Assembly: GCA_002280725.1 (NCBI GenBank)
Contig: NCEM01000020.1
Location: 1-64,000 of the forward strand
Reading direction: 5' to 3'
Source: Alphaproteobacteria bacterium 32-64-14
Lineage (GTDB): Bacteria; Pseudomonadota; Alphaproteobacteria; Caulobacterales; Hyphomonadaceae
DNA: 64,000 bases
Both the position numbers and the translations under genes were made by a program. Below the pieces are notes generated by a model. The model saw nothing but the letters and a program-made list of their open reading frames with translations, was not told the DNA's origin and did not search any database. This document shows positions 1 to 8,744 of this stretch, piece after piece; positions within the stretch are counted from its first letter, which is position 1, and each line of letters begins with the position of its first letter.

Positions 1-1
1 G

Positions 2-214
2 ATCGCGAAGGTCCGCGCCAGCGGGCAGCCATGGGCGAAAACGCCCGTCATCGCCCTCACCGCCGATGCGATGAGCGGCGATCGCGAACGCTTCCTCGCG
101 ATGGGGATGGATGGCTATCTCTCCAAGCCATTGGCTGAGCGCGACCTCCTCTCGGAAATCACCCGCGTGCGCATCCGCGCACCGGACTCGGAGCCAATCG
201 CCAAAGCCGGTTAG
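2..214 (+). CDS. Response regulator receiver domain, C-terminal fragment
   Basis: The gene enters from the left edge, so only its last 70 codons are visible. The peptide has the end of a CheY-like receiver fold: the beta-4 segment VIALTADAM, whose Thr follows the usual switch position, then [10 protein letters not shown] with the conserved Lys-Pro of beta-5. The ALTADAM and GMDGYLSKP wording is commonest in receivers attached to hybrid sensor kinases. The phospho-acceptor Asp lies outside the window, so the full protein may be a stand-alone regulator or a hybrid kinase. The stop overlaps by 4 bases the end of the convergent csaA-like gene. Confidence 0.8.
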   Translation: MAKVRASGQPWAKTPVIALTADAMSGDRERFLAMGMDGYLSKPLAERDLLSEITRVRIRAPDSEPIAKAG

Positions 215-558
215 AACAGCCGCCCGCCAACCGGCGTCTCAAGATCAGGCGTGATCAGCACCACCTCGCCCGCCTCATCCGGCACGCCAAGCGTCAGCAC
301 CTCGGACATGAACTTGCCGATCTGGCGTGGCGGAAAGTTCACCACCGCCAGCACGCGCTTTCCGGCCAGCTTCTCAGGCGCATAGTGTTTCGTGATCTGG
401 GCCGAGGATTTCTTCTCGCCAATCTCCGCGCCAAAATCGATGCGCAGCTTGATCGCCGGCTTGCGCGCCTCGGGAAACGGCTCCGCTGCCACAATCACGC
501 CCACGCGGATATCCACCTTCAGGAAATCGTCGAATGTGATGTCAGGCGTCTTGCTCAT
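211..558 (-). CDS. csaA: CsaA-like tRNA-binding domain protein
   Basis: A 115-residue single-domain OB-fold protein. It carries the tRNA_bind signature ([11 protein letters not shown] near residues 12-22, then GxKxSSAQIT and an L.VVNFPPR.IG.F.SEVLTLG segment), which matches the CsaA family in content and in length (about 110 residues). Family members bind the tRNA elbow and were described as export-related chaperones. No synthetase domain is attached. It is convergent with the truncated receiver gene and shares the end of its stop region. The next minus-strand gene upstream is a GNAT acetyltransferase about 45 bases away, so the two may be co-transcribed. Confidence 0.88.
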   Translation of the reverse strand: MSKTPDITFDDFLKVDIRVGVIVAAEPFPEARKPAIKLRIDFGAEIGEKKSSAQITKHYAPEKLAGKRVLAVVNFPPRQIGKFMSEVLTLGVPDEAGEVVLITPDLETPVGGRLF

Positions 559-602
559 GCCGCGCCCCTACGCGCCCGCGCCGCGCGCGGCAACTGCACG
601 CA

Positions 603-1199
603 TCATGCAGATGCGCTGAACCCCGCCAGCCTCGCATCCAGCCCATCGCGCACGCGCGGCCACTCCTCGCGGATCACGCTGAACCACGCCGTGTCGCGCA
701 ACCGCCCATCGGGCCGCACCATGTGCGCGCGATGCACGCCCTCGAATGTCGCGCCAAACCGCTCCATCGCCAGCCGAGACCGCTGGTTGCGCGCATCCGC
801 CTTCAGCTCCATCCGGTTGAGCCCCAGCACCTCGAACCCATGCGCCAGCAACAGGCGCTTGCACGACGGGTTCACCGCGCCCGCCCACACGCGCTTGGCA
901 TACCACGTCCAGCCGATCTCGACGCGCTTGTGCGCCGGAACGTACGCCAGCAGGCTGGTCGACCCCGCATAACTCCCCGACGCCTTGTCGAACACGGCAT
1001 ACGTCATCTCGCCCGCCCGCTTCATCTCCGTGAAGCGATGATCGACCCACGCATCGAAATTGGAATTGTCGAGGTTCACATTGGCGAACCGCCATAGATC
1101 GGGATCATTCCCCGTCTCCCGCAACGGCTCACGATGCCGCTCCTCCAGCGGCTCCAGCCGAACGAATGCATTCTCGAGCGTCACAGGTTCGATTGTCAT
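603..1199 (-). CDS. GNAT family N-acetyltransferase (RimJ/RimL type)
   Basis: The 198-residue protein opens with TIEPVTLEN.FVRLEPLEE.H, has the Y.GSTSLLAYVP...VEIGWTWY acceptor-side strands and ends with the GLNRMELKADARNQRS...ERFGATFEGVHR segment typical of the Acetyltransf_3 (RimJ/RimL-like) group. The expected role is acetyl transfer from acetyl-CoA to an amine, such as a protein N-terminus or small molecule; the substrate is unknown. The frame stays open to 1358, but that extension is encoded by a palindromic repeat (1252-1337), so I placed the start at the ATG at 1199. A second ATG at 1208 is possible. Confidence 0.85.
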   Translation of the reverse strand: MTIEPVTLENAFVRLEPLEERHREPLRETGNDPDLWRFANVNLDNSNFDAWVDHRFTEMKRAGEMTYAVFDKASGSYAGSTSLLAYVPAHKRVEIGWTWYAKRVWAGAVNPSCKRLLLAHGFEVLGLNRMELKADARNQRSRLAMERFGATFEGVHRAHMVRPDGRLRDTAWFSVIREEWPRVRDGLDARLAGFSASA

Positions 1200-1251
1200 G
1201 CCGCGCATATAGCCGAAATTGCCAGCGCTGATCCATGGGGTGCGGGCCCGC

Positions 1252-1337
1252 GCCTCGTCCTTCGACAGGCTCAGGATGAGGCGCTCAGGAGCAGCTGCGG
1301 GAAAGGCCTCATGCTGAGCCTGTCGAAGCACGAGGCC
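1252..1337. repeat. Inverted pair of palindromic REP units (family R1)
   Basis: Two copies of a hairpin unit of about 31 bases face each other at 1252-1282 and 1305-1337, with about 22 bases between them. Each has arms GCCTC/GAGGC around a GAGCCTGTCGA core. The base pairs next to the core differ between the two copies but remain complementary. Related units occur at 17111-17190, 21937-22158 and 24426-24458. It lies between the divergent GNAT and GDSL genes. Confidence 0.85.
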
Positions 1338-1414
1338 GTGCTCCCCGCCGCCCAACACCTAGGCACACGTCCCCACCTCTGCAATCATCCGCGCAACAAC
1401 CCGCGAGACGCCCC

Positions 1415-2278
1415 ATGCACCGCCACGCCATCACCGCCCTCCTCCTCGCAGCCCTCGCCGCCTGCGTTTCCACCCCAACCACACCCACCCTCCAACCCGG
1501 CGCAAAGTACGTCGCGATGGGCTCCTCCTTCGCCGCTGGCCCCGGCATCCCGTCCTATTACGAAGACCCGCCCACGCCCTGCGCGCGCTCGACCAACAAC
1601 TACGCCCACCAGATCGCCAGCCGCCGCAACCTCACCCTCATCGATGTCAGCTGCAGCGGCGCCACCACCGCCCACCTCACCGAGCCTCGCAGCGTTGAAC
1701 GGGGCGACGCCATCCCGCCTCAGCTGGACGCGCTGACGTCCGACACGCGCCTCGTCACCATCACCATCGGCGGCAACGACCTCGCCTATATCGGCCGCCT
1801 TACCACCGGCTCCTGCTTCGGCCTCGCCGCCGAAACGGGCGGATCAACCGAAGCCTGCCGCCCCGTGCCGCCCCTGCCCACCGAACAGACGTACACAGAC
1901 CTCGCCGCCCGCATGGACGCCATCGCAAAGCAGGTCCGCCTCCGCGCACCACAGGCCCATCTGGTCTTCGTCGACTACCTTTCCGTCCTGCCCGAAGCCA
2001 GCCAGTGCCCCGCCACACCGCTGCCCACCCGACAGGCCGATGCAGATCGCGAGATCGCCCGCCGCCTCGCCGCCATCACGCGCACCACCGCAGGCGCCAA
2101 CAACGCCAGCGTCATCGCCGCCTCAGAATTCTCGAAAGGCCACAGCGCCTGTTCGGCCGATCCCTGGATGAACGGCTACCCCCGCCCCGAAGCCCCCATC
2201 GCCGGCACGCTCTACCATCCCAACACCGCCGGCATGACCGCCGTCGCCGACGCGCTCGAAAAGCTGTTGTGGCCCTGA
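1415..2278 (+). CDS. SGNH/GDSL-family hydrolase lipoprotein
   Basis: A 287-residue protein with a lipoprotein signal peptide (LLLAALAAC, lipid Cys at 17). It has a modified block I, GSSFAAGPG at 36-44, with Ser in place of the Asp of GDS. Block III is GGND at 119-122, and a late YHPN supplies the probable catalytic His at 268. This arrangement resembles the SGNH esterases and lipases of actinobacterial and alphaproteobacterial type. It probably acts on ester bonds at the outer face of a membrane. Cysteines at about 56, 80 and in the central loop suggest disulfides, consistent with export. Substrate unknown. The DUF1801 genes follow on the same strand after about 40 bases. Confidence 0.85.
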   Translation: MHRHAITALLLAALAACVSTPTTPTLQPGAKYVAMGSSFAAGPGIPSYYEDPPTPCARSTNNYAHQIASRRNLTLIDVSCSGATTAHLTEPRSVERGDAIPPQLDALTSDTRLVTITIGGNDLAYIGRLTTGSCFGLAAETGGSTEACRPVPPLPTEQTYTDLAARMDAIAKQVRLRAPQAHLVFVDYLSVLPEASQCPATPLPTRQADADREIARRLAAITRTTAGANNASVIAASEFSKGHSACSADPWMNGYPRPEAPIAGTLYHPNTAGMTAVADALEKLLWP

Positions 2279-2318
2279 GTCGGATGAGTAGCTTGCTCGG
2301 TCAGCGGGGATAAGCGCG

Positions 2319-2804
2319 ATGGCAGCGACGAAAAAGACCGGCAAGGCAACGGCAAAGCCACCCGCGAAGAAAGTGACGAAGAAGCTCGCCCCCACCAAGG
2401 AAGGCAGCGCGCGCCTGCTTTCAGGGGGCAATCCGCAGATCGCGAAAGGCCATGGCGACGCGCCCGTGCAAGCCTGGATCGCCGCCGCGCCGGACTGGAA
2501 AGGCGACCTCACCGCCCGCCTCGACGCCATCATCACGCGCACCGTGCCCAACGTGCGCAAGGCCGTGAAATGGAACTCGCCGCTCTACGGCATGGAAGAA
2601 AACCACTGGTTCCTCGGCCTGCACTGCATGACGAAATACGTGAAGGTCGCCTTCTTCAAGGGCGCGCATCTCACCCCGCTTCCGCCCAACACGTCGAAGC
2701 AGAAAGAGGTCCGCTATCTCGACCTCTACGAAGGCCAGCTCGACGAAAAACAATTCGCCGCCTGGGTGAAACAAGCGAGCAAGATTCCGGGAGAGAAAAT
2801 GTAA
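2319..2804 (+). CDS. DUF1801 domain protein with basic N-terminal tail
   Basis: 161 residues. The first 30 are a Lys/Ala/Pro-rich tail (KKTGKATAKPPAKKVTKK). The remainder is the DUF1801 (YdhG-like) fold: D..ITRTVPNVRKAVKWNSPLYG, then the HCMTKYVKVAFFKGAHL strand pair. The family is related by fold to YjbR/CyaY-like proteins and has no settled function. The gene ends in TAATG, sharing its last base with the ATG of the next gene, which encodes a second DUF1801 protein; the pair is almost certainly translationally coupled. The tail resembles histone H1-like sequences, so nucleic-acid contact is possible but unproven. Confidence 0.8.
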   Translation: MAATKKTGKATAKPPAKKVTKKLAPTKEGSARLLSGGNPQIAKGHGDAPVQAWIAAAPDWKGDLTARLDAIITRTVPNVRKAVKWNSPLYGMEENHWFLGLHCMTKYVKVAFFKGAHLTPLPPNTSKQKEVRYLDLYEGQLDEKQFAAWVKQASKIPGEKM

Positions 2805-3241
2805 TGGCACAACCTTCCGTTAAGAAGCCTGCAGCGAAGAATGCTACCCCAGCGAAGAAGGCCAGCGCCGCCAAAGCCAAACCGCCCGCCTCATCCGGCG
2901 AATGGCGCCGCGAAACGCTAGCGAAACTGCGCGCCATCATCCTGTCCGCCGATCCGCAGATCGTTGAGACGGTGAAATGGCGCAAGCCGACCAACCCCAA
3001 CGGCGTCCCCGTATGGGCGCGCGACGGCATCATCTGCACGGGCGAAACCTACAAGACCTACGTCAAGCTCACCTTCATGTACGGCGCGTCGCTCGACGAT
3101 CCCGCGAACCTCTTCAACGCAGGCTTCGGCGGCGGCACACGCCGCGCCATCGACTTCCAGGAAGGCGACAAGATCAACGACAAAGCGCTCAAGGCGCTGG
3201 CGAAAGCCGCCGCGGCGTTCAACGTGGCGAAAGCGAAGTAA
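2804..3241 (+). CDS. Second DUF1801 domain protein with basic tail
   Basis: 145 residues, starting at the ATG that overlaps the stop of the previous gene (TAATG). It has a 35-residue Lys/Ala/Pro tail (VKKPAAKNATPAKKASAAKA) followed by a DUF1801 domain: L.AIILSADPQIVETVKWRKP, TYKTYVKLTFMYGASL and RAIDFQEGDKIN. The two neighbours share the domain but differ considerably in sequence, so this is an old tandem duplication or a two-component pair. Longer in-frame starts upstream would run through the coding part of the first gene and were not used. Function unknown. Confidence 0.8.
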   Translation: MAQPSVKKPAAKNATPAKKASAAKAKPPASSGEWRRETLAKLRAIILSADPQIVETVKWRKPTNPNGVPVWARDGIICTGETYKTYVKLTFMYGASLDDPANLFNAGFGGGTRRAIDFQEGDKINDKALKALAKAAAAFNVAKAK

Positions 3242-3258
3242 GCGAGAGCTGTGAGCAC

Positions 3259-3376
3259 GCGCTCGTGGTTCGACGGACGGCCCTGCGGGCCTGCTCACCA
3301 TGAGCGCTAACCACTACCGCAAATAAGCGCTCGTCCTGAGCAGTACGCGCAGCGTGCGTCCGTCGAAGGACAAGCG
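3259..3376. repeat. Two palindromic REP-like hairpins with variable inner stems (family R1 variant)
   Basis: Units at 3259-3307 and 3327-3376 lie between the convergent DUF1801 and ecm genes. Both keep the GAGC...GTCGAA core halves and an outer stem, but a second, inner hairpin is inserted in the core. The inner stems differ in sequence (GGCCC/GGGCC in one, an ACGC/GCGT type in the other) yet still pair. A third copy is at 11577-11629. Confidence 0.75.
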
Positions 3377-3393
3377 CGTGCCCCCCGCCGCCG

Positions 3394-5388
3394 CTACTCC
3401 GCCGCCGTCAGCGTTTCCTCAACCACCTTCACAACATCCCCCATGATCTGGGTGATCTTGTAGTCCTTCGGCGTGTAGACGCGGCGGACGCCCATCTGCT
3501 TCAGCGCCATCGCATCGGCATCCGGAATGATGCCGCCGACGACCAGCGGAATGTTGAGCCCCTTGGCCCGCATCACGCCCAGCGTGTCCTTCACCAGATC
3601 GAGGTGCGAGCCCGACAGGATCGACAGGCCCACAACGTGCGCCTTCGCGTCGATGGCCTGCTGCACGATCTCGTCCGGCGTAAAGCGGATGCCCTCGTAG
3701 ATCACATTCATGCCCGCAGCCCGCGCACGCGCCGCGATCTGCTCCGACCCGTTTGAATGCCCATCGAGACCCGGCTTGCCCACCACATAGGTCAGCGTGC
3801 GGCCAAGCTTCTTCGACACGCGCTCGACTTCGCCCTTCACTTTCTCCAGGTCTTCTTCGCCATCAGTCTGGATGATCACGGCAACGCCCGTCGGCCCGCG
3901 ATACTCGCCAAACGTCTCGCGCAGCGCCGCGCCCCATTCGCCCACCGTGACGCCCGCCTTCGCCGCAGCGATCGAGGGCGGCATGATGTTCGCGCCTGAT
4001 GCCGCCGCCGCACGCAATTCGCCAATGGCGTTCGCCACGGCTTCGTCATTCCGCTTCGCGCGCCAGGCCTTCAGCTTGGCGATCTGCCGGCTCTCGGCGC
4101 CATGATCCTGCGCCATGATCGACCCATCGCCGCCCGACAGGGGCGATGCTTCCGTCGTCTCATAGCGATTGACGCCGACAACGATCTGGCGCCCCGCCTC
4201 GATCTCTTTCAGGCGCCCTCGCTGGCTTTCCACCAGCGCCGTCTTCATGAAATCGATATTGCCGATCGTCCCGCCCGACGCATCCAGCTTCGCCAGCATC
4301 GCGCGCGCTTCGTCCTTCAGCGCCTCGGTCTTGGCGCCGACAACGTGCGATCCGTCGAACAGGTCTTCGTATTCCAGCAGATCGGTCTCGTAGGCGAGGA
4401 TTTGCTGCAGCCGCAGCGACCATTGCTGGTCCCACGGTCGCGGCAGGCCGAGCGCCTCGTTCCACGCCGGCAACTGCAGCGCGCGGCACCGCGCCCGCTT
4501 GGACAGCGTGACGGCCAGCGCCTCGATCAGAATGCGATAGACGTTGTTTTCCGGCTGCGGCTCGGTCAGCCCCAGCGAGTTCACCTGCACGCCATAGCGG
4601 AACATCAGCGCGCGTGTGTCGGTCACGCCATACCGCTCGCGCCCGATCTCTTCCCAGAGATCCACGAACGCGCGCATCTTGCACATCTCGGTCACGAACC
4701 GCACGCCCGCGTTCACGAAGAACGAGATGCGGCTGAACACCGTCGTGAAGTCCTTCTCAGGCACCTGGCCCCCGGCCTTCACCGTGTCGAGCACCGCGCA
4801 CGCCGTCGCCAGCGCAAACGCAAGCTCCTGCTCCGGCGTCGCGCCCGCTTCCTGCAGATGATAGCTGCAGACGTTCAGCGGATTCCACTTCGGCGTCTCG
4901 GTATAGCACCACGCCACCATGTCGCCGATCAGCCGCATCGAGGGCGCCGGCGGAAACACATACGTGCCGCGCGAGAGATATTCCTTGATGATGTCGTTCT
5001 GCGTCGTGCCCTGCAGCTTCTTGCGGTCGCAGCCCTGCTCGTCCGCCAGCGCCACATACAGCGACAGCAAGTAGGCTGCCGGCGCGTTGATCGTCATCGA
5101 GGTGTTCATGTCCTCGACGCGAATCTGGTCGAACAGCGCGCGCATGTCGCCGAGATTGCCCACCGGCACGCCCACCTTGCCGACTTCGCCCCGCGCGAGA
5201 ATGTGGTCCGAATCGTAGGCCGTCTGCGTCGGCAGGTCGAACGCGATCGACAGGCCCGTCTGACCCTTCGACAGGTTCTTCCGGTAGAGCTTGTTGCTCT
5301 CCTCAGCCGTCGAATGTCCCGCATAGGTGCGGAAGATCCACGGCTTGTCCGGGTCGTGCTGGAACGGGTTCTGGCCGGTATCCGCCAT
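3394..5388 (-). CDS. ecm: Ethylmalonyl-CoA mutase (adenosylcobalamin-dependent)
   Basis: A 664-residue methylmalonyl-CoA mutase-family protein. The N-terminal TIM-barrel contains RTYAGHSTAEESNKLYRK, GLSIAFDLPTQTAYDSD and TMTINAPAAYLLSLY. The C-terminal B12 domain has the DGHxxG motif at about 542-547 (LDGHSNG), SILSGSH and LVVGG. The N-terminal wording and the single-chain arrangement match the MeaA/Ecm clade rather than methylmalonyl-CoA mutase. It converts (2R)-ethylmalonyl-CoA to methylsuccinyl-CoA in the ethylmalonyl-CoA pathway of acetyl-CoA assimilation. Ccr, which makes its precursor, is encoded 3.7 kb away at 9114. An upstream in-frame ATG at 5445 exists, but MADTGQNPF at 5388 is the natural start. 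Confidence 0.92.
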   Translation of the reverse strand: MADTGQNPFQHDPDKPWIFRTYAGHSTAEESNKLYRKNLSKGQTGLSIAFDLPTQTAYDSDHILARGEVGKVGVPVGNLGDMRALFDQIRVEDMNTSMTINAPAAYLLSLYVALADEQGCDRKKLQGTTQNDIIKEYLSRGTYVFPPAPSMRLIGDMVAWCYTETPKWNPLNVCSYHLQEAGATPEQELAFALATACAVLDTVKAGGQVPEKDFTTVFSRISFFVNAGVRFVTEMCKMRAFVDLWEEIGRERYGVTDTRALMFRYGVQVNSLGLTEPQPENNVYRILIEALAVTLSKRARCRALQLPAWNEALGLPRPWDQQWSLRLQQILAYETDLLEYEDLFDGSHVVGAKTEALKDEARAMLAKLDASGGTIGNIDFMKTALVESQRGRLKEIEAGRQIVVGVNRYETTEASPLSGGDGSIMAQDHGAESRQIAKLKAWRAKRNDEAVANAIGELRAAAASGANIMPPSIAAAKAGVTVGEWGAALRETFGEYRGPTGVAVIIQTDGEEDLEKVKGEVERVSKKLGRTLTYVVGKPGLDGHSNGSEQIAARARAAGMNVIYEGIRFTPDEIVQQAIDAKAHVVGLSILSGSHLDLVKDTLGVMRAKGLNIPLVVGGIIPDADAMALKQMGVRRVYTPKDYKITQIMGDVVKVVEETLTAAE

Positions 5389-5502
5389 TTCGGGCCCTTG
5401 CTGCGATTGCGAAGGCACAAAACTGCAAACCGCAGACCGAAGCAAGCCGGAACGGCAAGCTTATGTCGCCAAGCCCGCTTAACCATCAGAATATCGTGCG
5501 CG

Positions 5503-5949
5503 TCAGCCCCGCGCCACTTTCGGGCGGTTGATCCACGCGGGCAGCATCGGCTGCGCGCCGCTCATGTGCGCCGCGCGCGCCAGCTCGGCGATGTCTGTCT
5601 TCTCGAAATGCATCGCCGCGCGCCAGGCCTGCATGTGCGTCGGCACCTCCTCGAGATTGAGCGGCGGCCGGAAATACCAACGCAACAGAGTCTCGAACGC
5701 CCGCCGGTCGCGCGTCTCGGGCGCCACCAGCACAAGCGCGTGCGTCGCCCCCTTCGCCTTCGCCGCCTCAAGCTGGTGATGCCCGGCATAGCGCTGGCTC
5801 AGCTTGTGCGTCTGCCCGGCATACTGGATCGAGATGTCGCCGCCCTGCTCATGCGCCATCAGGTACACGCAAGGCAGGCCGAAGAACCCGGTCTCGCCGA
5901 AATCGACGGCCGTGAACAACTCGCCAAGAATGTCGATCCGATGATCCAA
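5503..5949 (-). CDS. GIY-YIG-like domain protein
   Basis: About 148 residues if the TTG at 5949 is used; it has a GGAA 6-9 bases upstream. The central stretch (CVYLMAHEQ..., then IQYAGQTHKLSQRYAGHH, and later FETLLRWYFRPPLN) looks like a GIY-YIG fold: a YLM strand, a YAGQT strand, then an Arg/His helix and a Glu-containing helix. The catalytic assignment is tentative. No ATG lies close upstream; the first in-frame ATG (6228) would overlap the divergent esterase by almost 100 bases. TTG at 5991 is another option. The gene sits upstream of ecm on the same strand. Role unknown. Confidence 0.55.
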   Translation of the reverse strand: MDHRIDILGELFTAVDFGETGFFGLPCVYLMAHEQGGDISIQYAGQTHKLSQRYAGHHQLEAAKAKGATHALVLVAPETRDRRAFETLLRWYFRPPLNLEEVPTHMQAWRAAMHFEKTDIAELARAAHMSGAQPMLPAWINRPKVARG

Positions 5950-6131
5950 CGAAGATTCCGGGTGCAGGGCCGGTGCGATCGGGCAGTCCAATCGCGGAAG
6001 CGCGCAAAATTGTTGATTCGCCGCCCTAGCGTCAACGCTTGCGGCCCCATCATGGGTAGCTGCAAGCTCGATAAGACCCGGAACCAGCGGCAAGGCCGCA
6101 CAGAAGTTCCCGGAACCTCGAGGAAAGCCCC

Positions 6132-7673
6132 ATGAAACGCTCGTTGTTCGGCATCGGCCTCGTCGCGCTCGGCCTTCTAGCCTCAGCGTGCAGCGGCGCG
6201 CCCGCGCCATCCGATCCAGCGATCGCAACCGTCGAGCAGGGCCAGCTCCGCGCGCTCGAAGCCAAGGGCGTCCTCGCCTTCAAGGGCATCCCCTACGCCG
6301 CCCCGCCCGTGGGCGATCTCCGCTGGAAGCCGCCGCAACTCGCCGCGCACTGGCAGGGCGTGCGCGACGCGCAGGCCTATGGCGACATCTGCACCCAGAT
6401 CATGCCCAACCCCGACAACGGCATTGGACAGCTGCCCGCCAGCGAAGACTGCCTCACGCTCAACGTCTTCACGCAGAGCCTCGACGCCAACCCCAAACGC
6501 CCCGTGATGGTCTGGATCCATGGCGGCGGCTTCGTGAACGGATCGGGCAGCGCCGAACTCTATGACGGCTCCGAATTCGCCAGGCGCGGCGTCGTGCTCG
6601 TCTCGATCAACTACCGCCTCGGCCGCTTCGGCTCGTTCGCGCATCCGCTGCTCACAGCGGAAGCAGGCAGCAGCCCCGTCGCCAACTACGGCATGATGGA
6701 CATGATCGCCTCGCTTCAGTGGGTGAAGCGCAACATCGCGGCCTTCGGGGGCGACGCCGCCAACGTCACCATCTTCGGCGAAAGCGCGGGCGGCATGGCC
6801 GTCCAGAAGCTGATGACAGCGCCCAGTGCGCGCGGCCTGTTCCACAAGGCTATCGTGCAATCCGGCGCCGGCCGCGAGAACGTGCTGCTGCTCGACAAGC
6901 CCAACCCGCGCGGCCTGCCCTCCGCGCTCGACGATGGCAAAGCCTTCATCAGCTCGCTCGGCGTCACCGCCATGTCCGCCGCAGATCTGCGCGCCATTCC
7001 GGCCGCGAAAATCCTCGGCGCCGGCGATCCCTCCACCTTCTCCGGCGGCGGCCCCATCATCGACGGCAAGCTGATCACGCAAACCGTCGCAGACGCTTTC
7101 GCCGCGGGCCAGCAGGCGAAAGTCCCCTACCTCGTCGGCTACAACAGCGCGGAGTTCCCCTCCAAACCGGAAGACGTCGACGCCTCACTCACCCGCACCC
7201 TGCGCGCCACATCGGCAGACCTGCCCGCCCTCGTCGCCACCTATCCCGACAAGGAAGACATGGCCGCGCGCATCGTCGGCGACATCATCTTCGGCGAACC
7301 TGCGCGCTATCTCGCCGGCATCCAGTCCGCCACGGGCCAGCCGACCTTCCTCTATCGCTTCGACGTCCTCTCCGTCGCTGTGCAAAGCCGCTTCAAGGGC
7401 ATGCCCCACGCACAGGAACGGCAGTACGTGTTCAACACGCTGCACACCTCCCCGTGGCCGACAGACGCCAACGATCAGAAACAGGCCGACTTCGCCATCG
7501 CCTACTGGGTCAACTTCGCAAAGACCGGCGACCCCAACGGCGCCGGCCTGCCCGCGTGGCCGAAATACGCCACCGCAACCGACCAGCTGCTCGACTTCAC
7601 CAACGCCGGCCCGGTCGCGAAGGTCTCGCCCCACAAGGCCCGGTGGGACGCAATCAAGGCGCGGTATCAGTAG
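6132..7673 (+). CDS. Type B carboxylesterase/lipase, lipoprotein
   Basis: A 513-residue COesterase-family alpha/beta hydrolase. The lipoprotein signal ends at SAC (Cys 20). FKGIPYAAPPVGDLRW is the family N-terminal signature, EDCLTLNVF the second signature, and FGESAGG carries the nucleophile Ser 218. The acid and His lie near NSAEF and GMPHAQERQYVF. It should hydrolyse carboxylic esters in the periplasm or on a membrane surface; the substrate is not evident. The stop codon lies inside a palindromic element (7670-7753) shared with the convergent aminotransferase gene, which may act as a two-way terminator. Confidence 0.9.
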   Translation: MKRSLFGIGLVALGLLASACSGAPAPSDPAIATVEQGQLRALEAKGVLAFKGIPYAAPPVGDLRWKPPQLAAHWQGVRDAQAYGDICTQIMPNPDNGIGQLPASEDCLTLNVFTQSLDANPKRPVMVWIHGGGFVNGSGSAELYDGSEFARRGVVLVSINYRLGRFGSFAHPLLTAEAGSSPVANYGMMDMIASLQWVKRNIAAFGGDAANVTIFGESAGGMAVQKLMTAPSARGLFHKAIVQSGAGRENVLLLDKPNPRGLPSALDDGKAFISSLGVTAMSAADLRAIPAAKILGAGDPSTFSGGGPIIDGKLITQTVADAFAAGQQAKVPYLVGYNSAEFPSKPEDVDASLTRTLRATSADLPALVATYPDKEDMAARIVGDIIFGEPARYLAGIQSATGQPTFLYRFDVLSVAVQSRFKGMPHAQERQYVFNTLHTSPWPTDANDQKQADFAIAYWVNFAKTGDPNGAGLPAWPKYATATDQLLDFTNAGPVAKVSPHKARWDAIKARYQ

Positions 7674-7753
7674 GGTGCATTGAACCGAAGGTGAAATGTA
7701 CCATCATGAGTGATGCGTCACCGGTGTATTTCGCTCCGCTCAACCCGCCCTAC
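7670..7753. repeat. Palindromic element at a convergent gene junction (family R2)
   Basis: A degenerate inverted repeat beginning GTAGGGTGCATTGA and ending in a CGCTCAA...CCCTAC arm. The middle retains GAAATGtACC paired with GGTGtATTTCGC. The same element, better preserved, is at 54782-54863. Here it contains the stop codon of the esterase on the plus strand and the stop codon of the aminotransferase on the minus strand. Confidence 0.7.
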
Positions 7754-8634
7754 CCGCCCAACCACGGCGCAGCCTTCGCCACATCCGCTCCGATCGCTGT
7801 GTAGTAAAGCTTCTGCACCCGGCGCGTCACCGGCCCCGGCTTGCCGTCCGACAGCGCCACACCGTCAATTGACACCACCGGCGTCACCAGTCCGGTCGCC
7901 GCCGTTGTAAACGCCTCCGCCGCTTCCTTCGCCTCTTCCAGCGTGAAGCTGCGCTCGATGATCTTGACGCCGCGCTGCCCCAGAGAATCGAACAGGGCAT
8001 GGCGCGTCACGCCCGCGAGGATCATGTTGGAAATCGCGCGCGTAATGATCTGCCCGTCCTTCGTCACGATCCACGCATTCGAAGACGCGCCCTCGGTCAC
8101 ATGGCCATCCGGCGCCACGAGCCACGCATCGTCCGCGCCCCGCGCCTTCGCCTCGGTCTTGGCCAGCGCCTGCGCCAGCAGCCCCACCGACTTGATGTCC
8201 CGCCGCGCCCAGCGGATATCCGGCAACGCCACGATCTTCGATCCATTGCGCGCCGCCGGCGTATCGATCAGCGCCCGCTTCTCGCCAAACAGGAAGGTGG
8301 TGAGACGCGGCTTGTCCGGTGCAACGAAGTCGCGGCCAGCGTAAGCGCCTCGCGTCACCTGCAGATAGATGTAGCCCTCCTCGATGCCGTTCTGCTCGAC
8401 GAGCTTGCGGTGAACCTCTTCCAGTTCCTTGCGATCCGGCATCGTGCCGAACTTCAGCTCGCGCAGGCTGCGCTCCAGCCGGTCCAGATGCCGCTCCAGG
8501 TCGATCAGCTGCCCGCCATAGACCGCCGTCACCTCATAAACGCCGTCCGCAAACAGAAACCCGCGATCGAACGGCGAAATCCGCGCCTCGTCCGCCGCGA
8601 TGAAAACACCGTTGAGCCATGCCTGACGTGTCAT
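7750..8634 (-). CDS. dat: D-amino-acid aminotransferase (class IV, PLP-dependent)
   Basis: 294 residues with the class IV aminotransferase layout: AWLNGVF and SPFDRGFLFADGVYEV at the N-terminus, the PLP Lys in RRDIKSVGLL (Lys 148), VTEGASSNAW with Glu 181 and the phosphate-binding segment, and a GVTRHA motif. DRGFLFADGVYEV points to D-alanine/D-amino acid aminotransferases rather than branched-chain IlvE. The reaction is D-amino acid plus 2-oxoglutarate to 2-oxo acid plus D-glutamate, supplying D-amino acids for peptidoglycan or degrading them. The stop lies inside the R2 element shared with the esterase gene. A branched-chain or aminodeoxychorismate-lyase activity cannot be excluded. Confidence 0.87.
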   Translation of the reverse strand: MTRQAWLNGVFIAADEARISPFDRGFLFADGVYEVTAVYGGQLIDLERHLDRLERSLRELKFGTMPDRKELEEVHRKLVEQNGIEEGYIYLQVTRGAYAGRDFVAPDKPRLTTFLFGEKRALIDTPAARNGSKIVALPDIRWARRDIKSVGLLAQALAKTEAKARGADDAWLVAPDGHVTEGASSNAWIVTKDGQIITRAISNMILAGVTRHALFDSLGQRGVKIIERSFTLEEAKEAAEAFTTAATGLVTPVVSIDGVALSDGKPGPVTRRVQKLYYTAIGADVAKAAPWLGG

Positions 8635-8744
8635 GCCGTTCTCCAGCGGACAGCCGGAAACATTTTCGAGAGCGGGGTCCGCCGCCCCGATCTGGCCACC
8701 ATCGGGCCTCTTGTCTACGGGCAGGACATAAAGGGGACCCGCCC

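Noticed and set aside
1200-1358. N-terminal extension of the GNAT acetyltransferase
   Set aside because: The extra residues are the translation of an R1 palindrome and have no similarity to the family; the start at 1199 fits.
5389-5502. Cobalamin riboswitch upstream of the B12-dependent ecm
   Set aside because: The gap to the next gene is only about 115 bases and has none of the B12-box or conserved stem patterns; CTGC-n5-GCAG there is too weak to report as a site.
4102-6135. A 677-codon plus-strand frame opposite ecm
   Set aside because: The product is Arg/His/Leu-rich low-complexity sequence, and the minus strand encodes a clear mutase over the same stretch.
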